A stretch of 64,000 nt of DNA, from positions 2,112,483 through 2,176,482 of the forward strand of contig NW_006921535.1 of the NCBI RefSeq assembly GCF_000340215.1. The letters are read 5' to 3'. The notes under the pieces were generated by a model. It was not told the DNA's origin and did not search any database. It saw only the letters and a list, made by a program, of their open reading frames with translations. Positions 22,037 to 33,342 of the stretch are shown here, in pieces. The translations under genes were made by a program, and so were the position numbers. Position 1 is the first letter of the stretch, and every line of letters starts with the position of its first letter. This DNA comes from Pseudocercospora fijiensis CIRAD86 (lineage: Eukaryota > Ascomycota > Dothideomycetes > Mycosphaerellales > Mycosphaerellaceae).

Positions 22037-23620
22037 TCACCCCGAACCACTGCTTGCTTTCCCTTCGAGACTCTTCCCGCTCTTGACGGCAGTATCGCTG
22101 CCACTACTGCCTGTAGCAATGCCATCCAGATTTCTCACCGGCACCACTGGCCGATCCACAACTTCTACCTCATGCACGATTCCATGCGCATCCTTGTACA
22201 CGAACTTGTCGCGTGTGGTGTCGTTTGGTATCGAGTGCTGGATGTTGACCAATGTCTCTCCAACCCCGACCTGCAGCACCGGACTGCAAGGCAGATCATC
22301 GATGCCTGCATTTGGCACCTCGATCACTGACTTTCGCGGACCACGCCCTTCTTCGAGCATTTCAGAAGCCGTGATATCAAGAGCAGAAGCGCTCGAGAAC
22401 GAGTCGGAACGGCCTAGGCAGGACTGAGAATTGTACTTGGCTGAAGATGGGAGGTATTTCCAGTATCGTTGCACCAGTCCGGCGATGCCAGGCATACAGC
22501 AGCAGATCATGGATAGGTCGACTTCGACGAGAGTCCAGAGCGCGAGATCAGTATGGTTCCAGGTGACGTTCGTGTCTTGCAGCATGGCGAGGTAGTTCAG
22601 TCGACCGATTGAGCAGACTGTGACTGCAAACCCGACCAGGAAGACAGAACTGACTCCAATCCTCTTGATCACCGGGATCTGGAGCGTGAGAAGGAGCGGG
22701 ACTGGGAGAAAGAGGACGATGACATCGTAGCAGATGTTCAAGGCTCCGAATGCGTAGAAGATTGAGCGCCGGCTAATGCAGGTTCCCTCTCTTTCCTGCC
22801 CGGGTAGGACTTGATTCCACGTGTATGAAACGGGCGTGCATTGGAAGATCTCGGCGAAGCCAACTGCCGTTACTGTTGCGACGAGTACAGCGACGAGACA
22901 CCAGCAAACGACTCGGAAAGGGCGATGGTTGTCTCTGCTACTATCCCACCAAGTTCTGATGTATAGAAGGATGATTGAAATCTTCGTGAAGATGATGACA
23001 TAGTTGTAGAGTAGTTCCGCAGCGTAGAATTCCTAAAGTTGATCCAAAGCTGTTAGCGCAGCGACTGTTGAGAGAAAAGTCAAGGCTGCCCACCTACCTT
23101 GAGGAATTCGTTGACATTCGCAACGCCGATGCGATAATCATCTTGACCCAAACCATTGTTGACAGCGAGTTGAAGCAGCACTGCGATGCCGACAAGCGGG
23201 ACATAGCAAGATACGCAGGCACAATCGTCCCAGTAGAAACCCGCGCCGCCGAAGGTCGTGATCCGAGAAACAACGCGGCCGAGGAAGAAGAAGGTCGCAA
23301 TCCCGAACATCGCCCATGCTAGCTGGTTGACCACGTGTGACCTGTCGCGAACTGGAGAATCGCATATTCGGGACTGTAGACCTCGAGCCTCTATTTTGCT
23401 CGGTGTCAGCGGCAGTAAAATCAGCAGTACTGGGGCGTCCTCATCCCCATACCTAGCTGATCCGCGTACGTGCAGTTGCGCGACACGCACACATCGACTA
23501 TTGCTGTGATATCTTCATTCGAGCACAAGCAATCTTCTGATGATGAACAGCTGTACATAGGCAGGATCTGGTCCATGCATGTTTGCTTGCAGGTCGTCAG
23601 CCGACTGTCCTTGCGCGCAT
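22037..23620 (-). CDS. CFEM-domain PTH11-like integral membrane receptor
   Basis: Three exons read cleanly: about 23620-23453, 23390-23098 and 23032-22037. Introns of 62 and 65 nt are GT-AG with gctgac and gctaac branch sites. The first exon is a CFEM domain with seven visible cysteines (TTCKQTC, YSC, EDCLC, DVC, RNC). Seven hydrophobic segments follow, from VVNQLAWAMFGIATFFFLG to VEVDLSMICCCMPGIAGLV, with the GFYWDDC and GLGQDDYRIG loops typical of fungal PTH11-type rhodopsin-like receptors. A 130-residue cytoplasmic tail is Ser-rich. Related proteins sense surface or host cues at the plasma membrane. A signal peptide should precede the CFEM domain, but I could not find a convincing first exon; a stop lies at 23643-23645 in this frame. 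The 5' end is therefore open or missing. Confidence 0.78.
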
Positions 23621-25014
23621 CTGGCACGTCATATTTTTGAACTTACTGCGCATGCTGGCCATTGTATATTCTGTCTAGTGACAAGTTCCGAATCAAAGCT
23701 GGTGTGTTCTGCTTTTGTACCGATTATACATGGAGCAATTGGAAAGAATAGGAGCGACCACATCATCAAACATGCGAAATATTACCGACTACCACGAGTA
23801 CGATGGCATGCCCACCTTCTTTGCAACCAGGAGTCACTACCACTGTAAATACTCATTCTGATGGGAGAAATGCTTGACAGAGGACTGACAATAGTGAGCT
23901 CGTTGCATCATATCGCTTCCTACTATATTCGATTCCATGCATCCATAACAGAAGTTACCAGCCGGCCTTAGATTCATGTTACTGCTTCGCTTGCGGGTAT
24001 CCACCTGGAATCGGGGAAGATCTACGCTTTGGACACCTGTTGCTTTGCAGCTTGACTCGTGAGAACGGCTCTTCTCGCATGATTGCGCTTGGAAAGACCA
24101 GAGCGAGCTTTTTGTTAGGCGTTAGACCTCGCCAAAGAACTCGCGATAGCCAGAGCTGTCCAGTCGCATCAATTCCCGGCCTAGAACTACCAGGTGCCGG
24201 GTTCTGAGGAAGCGTTGAGTATTGCGCCACTAGGGATACGCATGAATCGCACCAAGATCGATGCTTTCTCATTCCATCTGGAAAAGTACACTTTCGCCCG
24301 CTTGATTTCGAAATGGAGTCAAAAGGGCGCCCGAGCCTTCTGCATTGCTGGACTGGATGATGGTCTCATTCCGACTGCGGATTTCAATAGCCTGAGGTCA
24401 CTGAGCGTTTTGCTCTCGATCGGGGGATAAAGCTTCGCTGAGTCAGGTACCTGCATACCGATGAAACGCTACGAACTGCTTGTCGTTTGGAGGGAGCCAT
24501 TGGTGTAATTCTCGAGATTCTGTTCTGCAGCCCGTCAGCACCTTTGCTTACAACCAGATCTGTGTTGGTGCCCAAGAATCCAAGTCAGAGATGCTCTGCC
24601 ATGAGCGCAAAACCATCAGTGTAGGGACGCGAACGTTACTGCTCGAAGACTTTTTATGATGATCTCTAGCAATGGTCAGCACATATTCTCTGTAGAGCTC
24701 TTCGCAAATATGTGGGCATGATCGATGCATCAGTAAAATTGAGAAGATTTACGTTAGCTGGCTTTTAAGCAGTTCCAACCTGCACTCATGAGGCGGCTGA
24801 ACTCTTATGGCCCCAGCTTCTGTCATCATGCTATTCTAGAGTGATGTCTTGGGAAATAATGCATCTACTTACGGTCATTTGCTCACCTCAATACTAGACG
24901 CCGGTGAAAGGCCCCCGTGCCAGAGAGTGGCCACGATAAGCTATGAGAGATGCCCAGTGACTGAATCAAGCATCGAAGTGACAAGATCCAGAGCACATGT
25001 TCGGTCACACAAGA
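23621..25014. other. Intergenic, possible gene remnants
   Basis: No intact gene seen. A missing first exon of the CFEM receptor may lie in 23621-24000. Minus-strand segments at 24384-24730 look weakly protein-like (ELYREYVLTIARDHH, ISDLDSWAPTQIW) but stand in separate frames without clear splice sites. Confidence 0.35.
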
Positions 25015-25716
25015 TCAGATATTCTTGCAACCCATGGCGAAATGAATGTCCGCTTTCAGTCCAGGCATGCCTTTAGTGTGAGTAAAGCCCTTCTTGAGAA
25101 CCCCACCAGCGCCTGGTATAGTTTCGAATCCCAAATGTGGCCAGTACATTCCAGTCTCTTCGATGACATAGTTACTCATCAATCGCCTGGCTCCAAGAGG
25201 CCTTATGGCATTGCTTATAGCGTCCAGAATCTTGACACTGAGACCAATTTTGCGATGCAAAGGATGCACGCAGACACAACATAATTCCCAATCGTGCTGA
25301 CTTGGATTTGGCAGCGCTTTCTGATTCGGAACAGTTTCGAATGCTCCTAGCACTGTCTCGCCTTGTGTAGTTCCATTTTCACCGTGCTGAATCTCGGCAG
25401 GAACCTGGTCTGCAGATTCAACATCATCAATCCAGTTGTCGCCACGAAAGGGTAGCGCGCCAGCACATGCAATGGGTCGGTCCACGAGCAGCACGACTGC
25501 TACCAGGCCACGCGGTCCAAGCTCTTCAGCTAGTTTCTCTGCCGCCAGTTTTGAGTTGGTGGGAAGACGGGACCAGGTGGGTGGAAAAGCGGCAAAGTCT
25601 TTATTTTGAAAAGATGTGTTGATAGTGAGATGGAGAGCTTTCCACCAAGGCTGAGAGGGCAGTGAAGATCCAGCTACCACGACCACAGTCGGTTGCTGGT
25701 ACAGGGACGCTGCCAT
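25015..25716 (-). CDS. GNAT-type N-acetyltransferase
   Basis: A single exon of 233 residues with its ATG at 25716. The C-terminal half carries the GNAT core: WELCCVCVHPLHRKIGLSVK near residues 143-162 corresponds to strand beta-4 and the acetyl-CoA loop (usual consensus Q/RxxGxG/A), then RRLMSNYVIEETGMYWPHLGFE, the beta-5/alpha-4 pattern with a terminal GFE motif. The N-terminal part is a variable arm with a long polar insertion (about residues 95-140). Proteins of this family transfer an acetyl group from acetyl-CoA to an amine; the substrate cannot be read from sequence. The loop reads RKIGLS rather than the strict RxxGxG, so catalytic competence is likely but not certain. Confidence 0.72.
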   Translation of the reverse strand: MAASLYQQPTVVVVAGSSLPSQPWWKALHLTINTSFQNKDFAAFPPTWSRLPTNSKLAAEKLAEELGPRGLVAVVLLVDRPIACAGALPFRGDNWIDDVESADQVPAEIQHGENGTTQGETVLGAFETVPNQKALPNPSQHDWELCCVCVHPLHRKIGLSVKILDAISNAIRPLGARRLMSNYVIEETGMYWPHLGFETIPGAGGVLKKGFTHTKGMPGLKADIHFAMGCKNI

Positions 25717-26635
25717 TGCGCGTCAATGATCCGGATGGTGTTGGGCTCTGTCTCGTTGCTGATGCCCTGCGTCTCGATGCCGTCACAGAAGCTGGTTGCT
25801 GCAGGTGGTGAACGGCATTCGGCGTAGATTGAAGGGACACCGGGAGTGTGTCAAATTCACTCGTCAGTAACATCGCTGTCGACTCCTGGCGAAGGAGACG
25901 CCTCTTCCTCATGTCCTTCGGCGTTCTGACGCTCCCGGCAAACTTCGTGCAAGCAGACGCAGGAGTCAGCACGCCACAGTCGCCACTTCGCCCGGGCGCA
26001 TCGGCATCTTCGTGTTATACGCGACTTGACTAGCCTTCATCGGTCGGTCGCTGACGAATACCAGAATAGCAAGGTTCAGGCTGTGGAGGAATGGCGAGCG
26101 ATGCGCCGCAAAGCATTACAGTATTGAGATATATTATTAGTGGTAGAGAGTGGAAGTTGATACACTTCACTTCACTTCCACGTGCTCGGTGCAAGTGGGC
26201 CATTTGTTTCCGCTGATCTTCGTGTTGCCGTCGCCGTTGTGAGTCGTGACTCGTGAACCAGCCCCGCGCAACAGGGGTAGGGGCAGCTGGCGAACCGTGT
26301 GCGAGCTCCTCCGCCTCTCGACGAGCAACCCGACCGCTCGTGACGTACGGGCGCTGCTTAGCTGATTGTTGACTTGCCAGTCCCACTCCGGTTGTTCCGT
26401 TGAGGTGACGAGTCCAGCAAGCAAAGGCGACAAAAAGGCTGCTAGCCGCTGGATGCACGCAGTATGACCGGTGTGCTTGCTGCGAAGACTCCATACACGA
26501 GATAATGCGGCGACGATTTGGTGTTGCGTGGGATACTCTTTGAAGGTTGATCTGCGCACGGGCTCAACGCAAGAAAGTGAGGGCTTTGATCTCTGGGCTC
26601 GACATTTTCAGTCGCAGGAGGCTGCCGCATGCATC
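25717..26635. other. Divergent upstream region, no gene called
   Basis: It lies between the divergent GNAT and SYLF genes. Overlapping open frames up to 154 codons exist on the minus strand (26030-26559) in two frames, with no family resemblance. I treat this as promoter and leader sequence. Confidence 0.4.
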
Positions 26636-28591
26636 ATGTCTCAAGGAAACCAGACCATTTGGCAGAAAGTGAAAGGGGGGAGTAAGAGTGGGTTCGACAA
26701 GGCATACAAAGCAATCGACAAGCTTGGGGCGCCCATCAACAGGCTGAGCAACAGAGTGGGAAGTGAAGCATTTTGGCCTACAACTTTGGACAAGGAGTCG
26801 GACAAGGCGGCGCGCATCCTTAAGAGCTTCTGCAGTAAGTTGTCGCGTGTCACGGCGAGCATCGCAAAGGACTGACCAGATTCAGAGGATGGCTTCTACA
26901 GAGAGGAAGAGGTTCAACCTGCGGACGGGCCGAAGCAGAAGCAAAAGGTCCTACAGAAGATCCCGGAGAAAGTAATTCGTAATGCAAAGGGTGTTGCCAT
27001 TTTCACGACTATGCGCACTGGGCTTTGGATCTCTGGAGCTGGCGGATCTGGCGTATTGATCGCGAAGAAGCCAGATGGTACATGGAGTCCACCGAGCGGC
27101 ATCATGCTGCACACTGCAGGACTTGGCTTTCTCGTGGGTGTCGATATCTACGATTGCGTTGTTGTAATCAATACAGAAAAAGCTTTGGAGGCTTTCACTA
27201 AAGTCAGGTGTACTCTTGGTGGTGAAGTGAGTGTTGTTGCTGGGCCAGTCGGTGCTGGAGCAGTCCTTGACACCGAGATCCACAAAAGACGGGCGCCAAT
27301 TTATACATACATGAAGAGCCGCGGCTTTTATGCCGGAGTGCAGATTGATGGGACGATTGTCATCGAGCGCATGGACGAGAACGAGCGATTCTATGGGCAA
27401 AAGCTTTCGGTGCAAGATATATTGGCTGGAAAGGTTCGGCATCCGCCTTATGAGGTCGGTCGCTTATTGGAAACATTGAGGGCTGCGCAGGGCGACTCGG
27501 ATGTCGACGAGAGCATGATTCCAACCGAAGCACCTCCAGGCGACTATGAGATTGAGGATGGTCAGATGTTTGGAGTGCCGGACAAGGAGGATCCCGATCC
27601 ATATGGTGTTCTTGCCCTTGAGAAAGAAGGCATGAGTCTCAAGGAGGCGGGAACGCAGAAACGTGCTAGCTGGGAGCAGTTCTCCTTCAACCCAAGCCCT
27701 ACAAGCCCGATCTACAACATATATTCCCGGCGAAGTCAGGACATGAGCGCAAGGACAATCAGTAGACGTAACAGCTGGCGCTCCAGCGCATTCAGTGCTG
27801 TAGAACCCAAAACGCCAAGCTCGCTAAGAAATAGCATGGAACGGCGGAGAGGATCGCTGACAGTCATGACGGACTCCGCGACACAAACAGACTTGCCGAC
27901 TGATGCGCCACAGTCGCCAAGTCGAAGGAGTGTGCGAAGTCAGCATAGCAGCAAAGGTAGCCTCTCCAATGGACACGCAGCAACAACGATGGAGGATGTA
28001 CCAGAGGATGAAGAGCTCAAGACAGCACGTGCTCGCGCAGAGCCTGTCAGCGTGAGCACTTCGAATGGCTACACTACACCACCACGCACACCTCCCGCCT
28101 CGTCAGGAGACTACAAGCACAAGGACAATCCCGAGCACGACAACGAGCATGACGATGACGTACAGATCATCGAGCAGCCTGTGGTGCAGTCCATCCATAC
28201 AGTACAACCAGTGACTTCGCAGGTAGTGTCTCGAGCTCGGCTGGTCAACGTACCGAAAAGACTACCTCCAAAACTCCCACCGAGAAACCCAAGCCGAAAC
28301 AGTGAACAAGTCCAGGTCGATGCTTCTGCTTCTCCCACTAAGGACGACTTCTCATCTGTAGAGCGCGGCTCGATCGATAACGCTCAGCCGGAAAAGGAGA
28401 CCGTAATGGACAGCATGGGTGCTGAGAAGCACAGCGGCACTGCAGCGGCGGCACAACAGCTTCAGGAAGTCAAACTTGATGATAATGATGATGATCTCCG
28501 TGCAAATGCATCTGATAAGGTGGACGATGCACGAAAGCAGGAACGACAAGACTCGGAGAACAAGGAGAAGATGCCTGGCGGGTTTGATTAG
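26636..28591 (+). CDS. SYLF-domain protein (Ysc84/SH3YL1 type)
   Basis: Exons 26636-26834 and 26886-28591 are joined across a 51-nt GTAAGT...CAG intron with a ctgac branch, giving 634 residues; the frame closes as SFC-KDGFYREEE. The SYLF domain follows: KVIRNAKGVAIFTTMRTGLW, SGAGGSGVLIAKKPDGTWSPPS, GFLVGVDIYDCVVVINTEKALEAFT. In Ysc84 and SH3YL1 this domain binds phosphoinositides and actin at endocytic sites. The yeast proteins end in SH3; here the C-terminal 350 residues are instead disordered, Ser/Pro-rich, with a polyproline motif KRLPPKLPPRNPS near residue 520 that could bind an SH3 partner. So the partner logic may be reversed compared with Ysc84. The call is firm for the domain; the cellular role is inferred. 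Confidence 0.87.
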
Positions 28592-31100
28592 TCAGTGACA
28601 CGATTGATAGCATGGCGTTCTGGGATGAGAGATGACTTACGAAAATTGGGATACCTTGTTATTGATTGGAGCGCCGGCCTCGCATTTGGGCGCATTCACG
28701 AGATTTTGTTAGGTCGTCCAGGGATGATGAATGTCGATTGTACAACAGTCACCTAGAGTATTAGATATCCAGCCATGTAGATAATGCACGACAGGACATA
28801 GTGCCATTTCTCAGGCGAGTATTGCCATATTCCACCCCCAGAGGAAAGCAGGGAATCCTCCTCTCATTGCTGCATCACGGCGAGCGGGGCGTTGTCCACA
28901 CCACACGGTCCGTTGTCCGTCTGAGGCATCGGGACGACGCTTCTACCGGCAGACGACTCGCACCCAGTCATCAGGATAAACTCCGAAGAGCCATCAGGTG
29001 TAGCACAAAGTAGCAAAGTTGTACGTCGCTGTGTCTTGGGCCACGAAAGGCCTGCAGCCGCGGTGCATGTACCAGTACCAGTGGATTGATCGCCACCTGT
29101 GATGCTCAGGCAACTCCGTGGGATCCATTTTACAAGGCTTGCTGTTGGTTTTCCCCAGTGTGCGGCGAGAGCATGACCAGCCAAGACGTGGACAAGGAGG
29201 AGGCCTCGCGGCAGTGGTATTGCTTCTTGTGCGACGGCAGCATCTCAGTCAGTCAGTGCTGCTTCCAGACATGGCCACGTCTGTTTGGCTCTGGATGAGA
29301 CCATGGCCATGCCATTGGGAGGAGTTGGACCTAGGAGTCTAGGACCAGGATCATGGGGAACGCCACAAGCGTGGGCCGAAAGTATGTCGTCCGCGACATC
29401 GCCTCCTCCTCCAATACTGATTCACATCACCGCACTGTGTCGGTGTGATCTGGAGCTCGACTGCAGGCTAGCGTTCCTTCCAAAGAGCTAAGATTGCAGC
29501 TTGTTCTGACGGCTTGCGGTCCCCGACGACGAAGAACGGCGAGGGCGATTGTGCTGTCTAACCTGCACCATCCAGCTCCGAACTTGCCCTTCGCCCTTCT
29601 CAAAGCTGGTTGGTGGTCTGGCTCCTGGCATTGGCATTGGCATTGGCATTGGCATCGAGAAGTTTGGACACTTCAGCGCCGCCGGAGAAGGGCGCAGCTG
29701 GCGACCTGACATGCGTATCCCTACGCATGGAGTGACCACCGCGAGAAAGCACTTCAAACCCAACGCAAGCAGGCAGCTGACGGTGACACCATAGTGACCA
29801 AATCGAGAGATTGCACTTCCGCGCAAGATGCTCCTGTAATGGGAGATCAGCGCCATTATTGATGCAAACACGGCCGACAATCACAGCGCGGCATATTTGC
29901 AACCTTCCTTCGCCGGGAACAGCCTTGCTGCCATGTCCATGCCCATACTCCTGCCTTCCTACGGGGGACTTGCTCAAGAACGTGCTGCGCTGACTGTTTA
30001 TTATTGCCCATCGTCCGTTCACCAACACCGTCTCGTAGTGCTGCACATACGTCTCGCTGACAGCTCCGTGTGCTGGATAAGGTTCGATTGCGCCACTTTG
30101 GCTGGGATAGACTACTGCAGCGTCTTCCACGCACCACTGATGTTTCTCTGATAGCCGACGTAGACGCATGAGGACGCCGCGCAGTAGCCCAGCATCTGTG
30201 GCCTTCAAAGCGATGGGTCTGGTTGGTCATGGCGCACCACATCTGGCAATCCAACCAGACGCAATGCTCAGGCAAGCCCAGCGTAGGTCGTGCGATGCCT
30301 TAGCTTCTTGGTAGGTTGGTAGGGCGATGTACCGCCCTATCTCGGTATCTTCTGTCCAAGGTTGTATTCAGGTACCTGAATCCCCGGATCCCGAACGTCT
30401 CGCAGCCATATCTCTCCCCGTGACAAGCCCTGCAGCAGCTGAGGCACAGCAGTGGAGGACTTCATTGGCATCGGCTCCAACCGACATGTCCACCGTACGC
30501 CCATGTGCGGCGCGTACGTCACATGCATTGTCCATGGTGCTCCCGCTGCGGGAATGCTGCACTCAGCAACTCAAGAGTGGACGGCGCGCTCCTTAGCCAC
30601 TGATATTGCTCTTTTGAATCAAGAAGGTTCTGTGAATGACCGACCCCACTGAGGCATTTCGCACGAAAACCTGCCGTCATCTACGATTGGGACCGATTGG
30701 GACCAAGCACTAGTGGCCGAAGGAAATATCTGCACCTCAGTGCCTTCCGAAAGTGGATCTCACTGTATAGCCAAAGCTATTCGACGGTCATGCGCAGCGC
30801 AGTCCAAGCACAGCATCGGCCGAGCGCGCGTGTTGCACGTGTGGACGTAAAACCGAAATCATTTTCGACACATAAAACAAACGGAGCCAGCCACTGGCTT
30901 GCTTGGCTAGCGGCACGAGGGATGTGACTGATATACAATATCAGATGAAGTGGAGCCTATTGTATACACAACATCGATGTTCAAAGGCTGGCTGGCGTTG
31001 AGGTACAGAAAGGCGAGAGGGTACTTGTACCCTCAAAAGACCGCTCATGAGACCGTCACCTTAGCTCCATCGCATTTTCCATTTCGATCCAGCTACCACC
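28592..31100. other. 2.5-kb gene-poor stretch
   Basis: Normal, non-RIP composition. Many overlapping open frames exist, the longest a 202-codon minus-strand frame at 29600-30208 that runs through the tggcat microsatellite as an ANANAN run. None resembles a known protein, and no intron structure joins them. The last 150 bp before 31101 should hold the promoter of the next gene. Confidence 0.4.
29625..29655. repeat. (tggcat)5 microsatellite
   Basis: Five direct hexamer units tggcat. Confidence 0.9.
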
Positions 31101-32769
31101 ATGACCTCCTGCCCTTTAGCCTCCCGCGTTCCATCAACCATGGGATGTAATAACAGCCTACGGGCCCTGGCCTCGTGGAGCCGGACGCCGACCGTTGCCA
31201 GTCTCCCATACGTTCAAAGCTGTCAGCGACCAACGAGAAACTTTGCAACCGAAGCAGGGATTGTCAATCGAGTCAGTGGCTCGGCATTCATCACGCCAGA
31301 TCTCTACAACCCGAAGCCGAACCCTCTTGCAACGGCTACCCGAGCCCAGGGTCCGGCATACTGGCGGCAAATAGGAGTATGGAAGGATGTCACGGAAGAA
31401 CAGTTCCTCAGCTACCGGTGGCAGGCAAGTAGTTCTGACCGTGATGAAACCTCTCTTCCAACCCATCACTGACGCTGGTTGTCAACCAGACAAGCAATAC
31501 CATCGATCGGAAAGACAAGCTCCTCAGATTTCTCGAACATGTGCTGCCGGAACATATCCCACATCCGCGAACATCGGCATGGGCGAAGATCAAGACACGA
31601 GATGACTTCCTCACGGATGTCGAAGCAGGCATGAAAGCAGCGCCAATGTCCGTTCGCCTGACGCCACACATGCTCAGCGTAGCCAACTGGAACGATCCAC
31701 TCTCAGATCCAATCCGACGACAATTCATACCTCTCGGATCCACGATCACTCCAGACCATCCTGCACTCACCCTAGATTCGCTCCACGAAACGGATGATTC
31801 CCCGGTGCCAGGCCTCGTCCATCGGTATCCCGATAAGGTCCTATTTCTAGGTAAACAACCAAGCTCCACTCCACCACCACCACCACACCACCACCAACCC
31901 ATGATCATCACGAAAAGCTAATACCAACCACTTCATTAGCAACCTCCGTCTGTCCCGTCTACTGCCGCTTCTGCACCCGCTCCTACGCCGTCGGCAACAA
32001 CACCGAATCCGTCACCAAAGCCTCCCAAAAACCGGGCAGAAAACGCTGGGAGACCATGTTCGAATACATAGAAAGGAACCCCGCAGTTCAAGACGTCGTC
32101 GTCTCCGGCGGCGACTCATATTACCTTCAACCCGCCCAACTCCGTCTCGTCGGCGAACGTCTCCTCTCCGTCCCCCACGTGCAAAGGATCCGGTTCGCGA
32201 CCAAGGGGCTAGGAGTATGTCCGATGCGAATTCTAGACGGAGGGGACGAATGGTCGGATGCGTTTGTGGAATTATCGAATCAGGGGAGAGCGATGGGCAA
32301 GCAAGTGGCCATGCACACGCATATCAATCATCCGAGGGAAATCACGTGGGTGACGGAGAAGGCTGCACGGGCGCTGTTTCAGAAAGGCGTGATGGTGAGG
32401 AATCAGAGTGTTTTGTTGAAAGGTGTCAATGATGATGTGGCCACCATGTCGACTTTGATTCGAAAACTCGCGGATTTGAACGTTCAGCCGTATTACGTGT
32501 ATCAATCGGACATGGTTCGGGGGGTTGAGGATTTGCGGACGCCGTTGAGCAAGATTTTGGAGTTGGAGAGGAAGATTCGCGGCACGATTGCTGGGTTTAT
32601 GATGCCGCAGTTTGTGGTTGATTTGCCGGGTGGTGGGGGCAAGAGGTTGGCGAATTCTTTTGAGAAGTATGATGAGGAGAGTGGAGTGAGTACGTGGAAG
32701 GCGCCCGGAGTTGCTGGAGATGAGGTCTTTACCTATCATGATCCTGTGTCGGCCAAGGATGATTCTTGA
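31101..32769 (+). CDS. Lysine 2,3-aminomutase-like radical SAM/PLP enzyme
   Basis: Exons 31101-31424, 31490-31850 and 31940-32769 give 504 residues. The first intron (65 nt) starts with GC in the strong context CAG|GCAAGT and ends CCAG, a GC-AG intron; the second (89 nt) is GT-AG. Both are confirmed by frame and by protein pattern: FLSYRWQ-TSNTIDRK and VLFL-ATSVCPVYCRFCTR. Cys233, Cys237 and Cys240 form the radical SAM CxxxCxxC cluster. PGGGGK near residues 458-463 carries the PLP lysine of KamA proteins. The reaction known for the family is conversion of L-lysine to L-beta-lysine. The N-terminus (RALASWSRTP...RPTRNFATEAG) is basic and looks like a mitochondrial presequence. A second ATG at 31140 could also start it. 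Confidence 0.88.
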
Positions 32770-33342
32770 CTCGATTGATTGATTGATCGATCGACAGCAG
32801 ACTGGACAGGCCGAACGGGACTGGATTGCTCTGAGCTGTGCGAGGGCGAGGCTGAATGTTTCTGTATGCGTGGAAAAATCTGCATTGCATGGCATGCGAT
32901 ACCCAGGGCGATGGTTATGGTGAGCATAGCGGCGATGACGACGATGACGGCTGAGCAGAATTGGGCGCTTGAATCAGGTCATTGTCAGCTCTAAAAGGAC
33001 CGGGACTTTCATGTGGAACACCGAAAGCCAGATTGCATTGATTCCTTTGGGGTCCTCGCAGTCATGCATTGTTGGCGATGCTGGAGGGCTTAGAGAGTAG
33101 GTAGACTCTTCAGGGAGTATGGCAGATAATGCCGCATTTCGGTAGCTAGGAAAAACGAATAGATGGATGAGAGATGAAATGAGAGCGAATTGCATCCCAT
33201 TGACTTCCTGCACAGCCGTACAACGAATAAACCTAGAGGAATGACTTGTTTGCGGCTGTTGGCCAGGTGTTGATGCCCTCGCAAAGTGCTCGGATTTGCG
33301 TCGAAGTCAGTTTACACGCATGTGAGGCGACGGGAGCACGAT
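32770..33342. other. Intergenic between convergent genes
   Basis: Normal composition. A gattgattgattgatcgatcg run lies right after the aminomutase stop. Nothing else recognised. Confidence 0.4.

Noticed and set aside
29600..30208. 202-codon minus-strand frame
   Set aside because: It runs through the tggcat microsatellite, competes with several frames on both strands and shows no known domain.
31408..31911. 167-codon minus-strand frame with a GGGGG run
   Set aside because: It is antisense to the aminomutase exon and to a caccac repeat in its second intron.
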